From positions 1 to 13,632 of the forward strand of contig PUMG01000051.1 of NCBI GenBank assembly GCA_003551265.1: 13,632 nucleotides of DNA. The letters are read 5' to 3'. Of this stretch, positions 13,343-13,632 are shown in pieces. This DNA comes from Halovenus sp. (GTDB lineage: Archaea > Halobacteriota > Halobacteria > Halobacteriales > Haloarculaceae). The position numbers and the translations under genes are program-made. Below the pieces are notes generated by a model. That model searched no databases. It was not told the origin of the DNA and saw only the letters and a list, made by a program, of their open reading frames with translations. The first letter of the stretch is position 1. Every line of letters begins with the position of its first letter.

Positions 13343-13369
13343 TGGTGTGAGTTCTTCTCACATGCACCA
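13343..13369 (+). terminator. Stem-loop after the RecJ-like gene (possible terminator)
   Basis: TGTGAG (13346-13351) and CTCACA (13357-13362) pair perfectly around TTCTT, with outer TGG and CCA able to extend the stem after a two-base bulge. It lies 30 bases after the stop codon and before the tRNA-Glu promoter. Archaeal termination relies mainly on T-tracts, which are lacking here, so the role is uncertain. Confidence 0.3.
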
Positions 13370-13382
13370 GTCCAAAGCACAA

Positions 13383-13391
13383 TCGTTATAG
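13383..13391 (+). promoter_or_regulatory. Probable promoter of tRNA-Glu
   Basis: TCGTTATAG holds a TTATA element centred about 30 bases before the first base of the tRNA at 13418. Confidence 0.5.
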
Positions 13392-13417
13392 CGGCTTCGT
13401 TGCGTACGGAAAAACGC

Positions 13418-13492
13418 GCTCCGATAGTGTAGTCCGGCCAATCATATTGCCCTCTCGAGGCAATGACCGGGGTTCAAATCCCCGTCGGAGCA
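13418..13492 (+). tRNA. tRNA-Glu, anticodon CUC
   Basis: 75 bases without encoded CCA. Acceptor GCTCCGA/TCGGAGC pairs over 7 bp; the D-arm is GTGT...ATAT with AGTCCGGCCAATC between, the form usual for haloarchaeal tRNA-Glu; anticodon stem TTGCC/GGCAA with loop CTCTCGA gives anticodon CTC; T-arm CGGGG TTCAAAT CCCCG; discriminator A. No intron. A TATA-like element is correctly placed upstream. Its last 23 bases are repeated 140 bases downstream. Confidence 0.95.
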
Positions 13493-13632
13493 TTTCTCAC
13501 AACTCGAATCTGCGAGCAACAGCGAGTGGTTCGAGTTGCTGAATGCGAGAATGGGGATTTGAATCACGCGAGACGCAGCGCGAACGGTGTGAGCGACCGT
13601 CTCGCTCTCGGGTTCAAATCCCCGTCGGAGCA
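13493..13632 (+). repeat. tRNA 3'-end repeat unit downstream of tRNA-Glu
   Basis: A 140-base block begins right after the tRNA and ends with an exact 23-base copy of its 3' end (13610-13632 against 13470-13492), coinciding with the window edge. It contains a first hairpin, CAACTCGAA (13500-13508) with TTCGAGTTG (13530-13538), inside an outer TTCTC/GAGAA pair, with CTGCGAGCAAC (13510-13520) in the loop. Then come an antisense T-arm strand (13553-13565), a second hairpin GCGAGACG/CGTCTCGC (13568-13575, 13598-13605), and the sense tRNA-end copy. Antisense and sense arms pair over 13 bp with one G-U. The order is the same as in the two units behind tRNA-CAU. More units may follow beyond the window. 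Confidence 0.85.

Noticed and set aside
10068..13492. Genomic island bounded by the two tRNA genes
   Set aside because: The repeats at the two tRNAs are different sequences, so they cannot be the two attachment halves of one element, and the genes between (sufU, RecJ-like) look like ordinary core haloarchaeal genes.

Overview
The window looks like chromosomal DNA of a haloarchaeon (class Halobacteria). The encoded proteins are rich in Asp and Glu, most genes start at an ATG about 25-30 bases after a TATA-like element with no Shine-Dalgarno (leaderless), and the gene set is typically haloarchaeal: a GHMP-type archaeal shikimate kinase, a two-subunit thiolase, a GlpA/GlpB pair, a short PadR regulator and a RecJ-like OB-fold protein. 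I cannot fix the genus.

Layout. (1) 1-956, minus strand: the start of a chorismate mutase gene behind archaeal shikimate kinase, two steps of aromatic amino acid synthesis. (2) 1020-2551, minus: a zinc-ribbon/OB-fold protein overlapping a thiolase by 4 bases. The thiolase has Ser in place of the usual Cys nucleophile, matching the two-subunit haloarchaeal beta-ketothiolases. (3) 2660-3826, plus: an orphan FbpC/PotA-like ABC ATPase. (4) 3857-7035, minus: glpA and glpB, overlapping by 4 bases, without glpC or glpK. GlpA departs from the family at several conserved motifs and both subunits carry low-complexity insertions. (5) 7067-8193, minus: an alpha/beta hydrolase behind a PadR-type regulator whose promoter sits inside an inverted repeat. 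(6) 8194-9267: an AT-rich, gene-poor, probably foreign stretch ending in a C-terminally truncated IS630-type transposase. (7) 9303-9695: a small uncharacterised protein. (8) 9830-10142: a CAU-anticodon tRNA followed by a tandem array of copies of its own 3' end. (9) 10268-13312, plus: a SufU/IscU scaffold, an 87-residue unknown protein, and a large zinc finger/S1/OB/DHH-like protein. (10) 13418-13632: tRNA-Glu(CUC), again followed by a copy of its own 3' end.

The most interesting structure is shared by the two tRNA loci. Downstream of each tRNA is a block of about 100-140 bases built in the same order: a spacer containing CTGCGAG, an antisense copy of the tRNA's T-arm 3' strand, a variable hairpin loop, then a sense copy of the tRNA's last ~23 bases. 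Sense and antisense copies form 12-13 bp stems in which the differences are G-U wobbles. The CAU tRNA has two such blocks in tandem and tRNA-Glu has one that ends exactly at the window edge. No integrase is present. I know of no described family with this layout.
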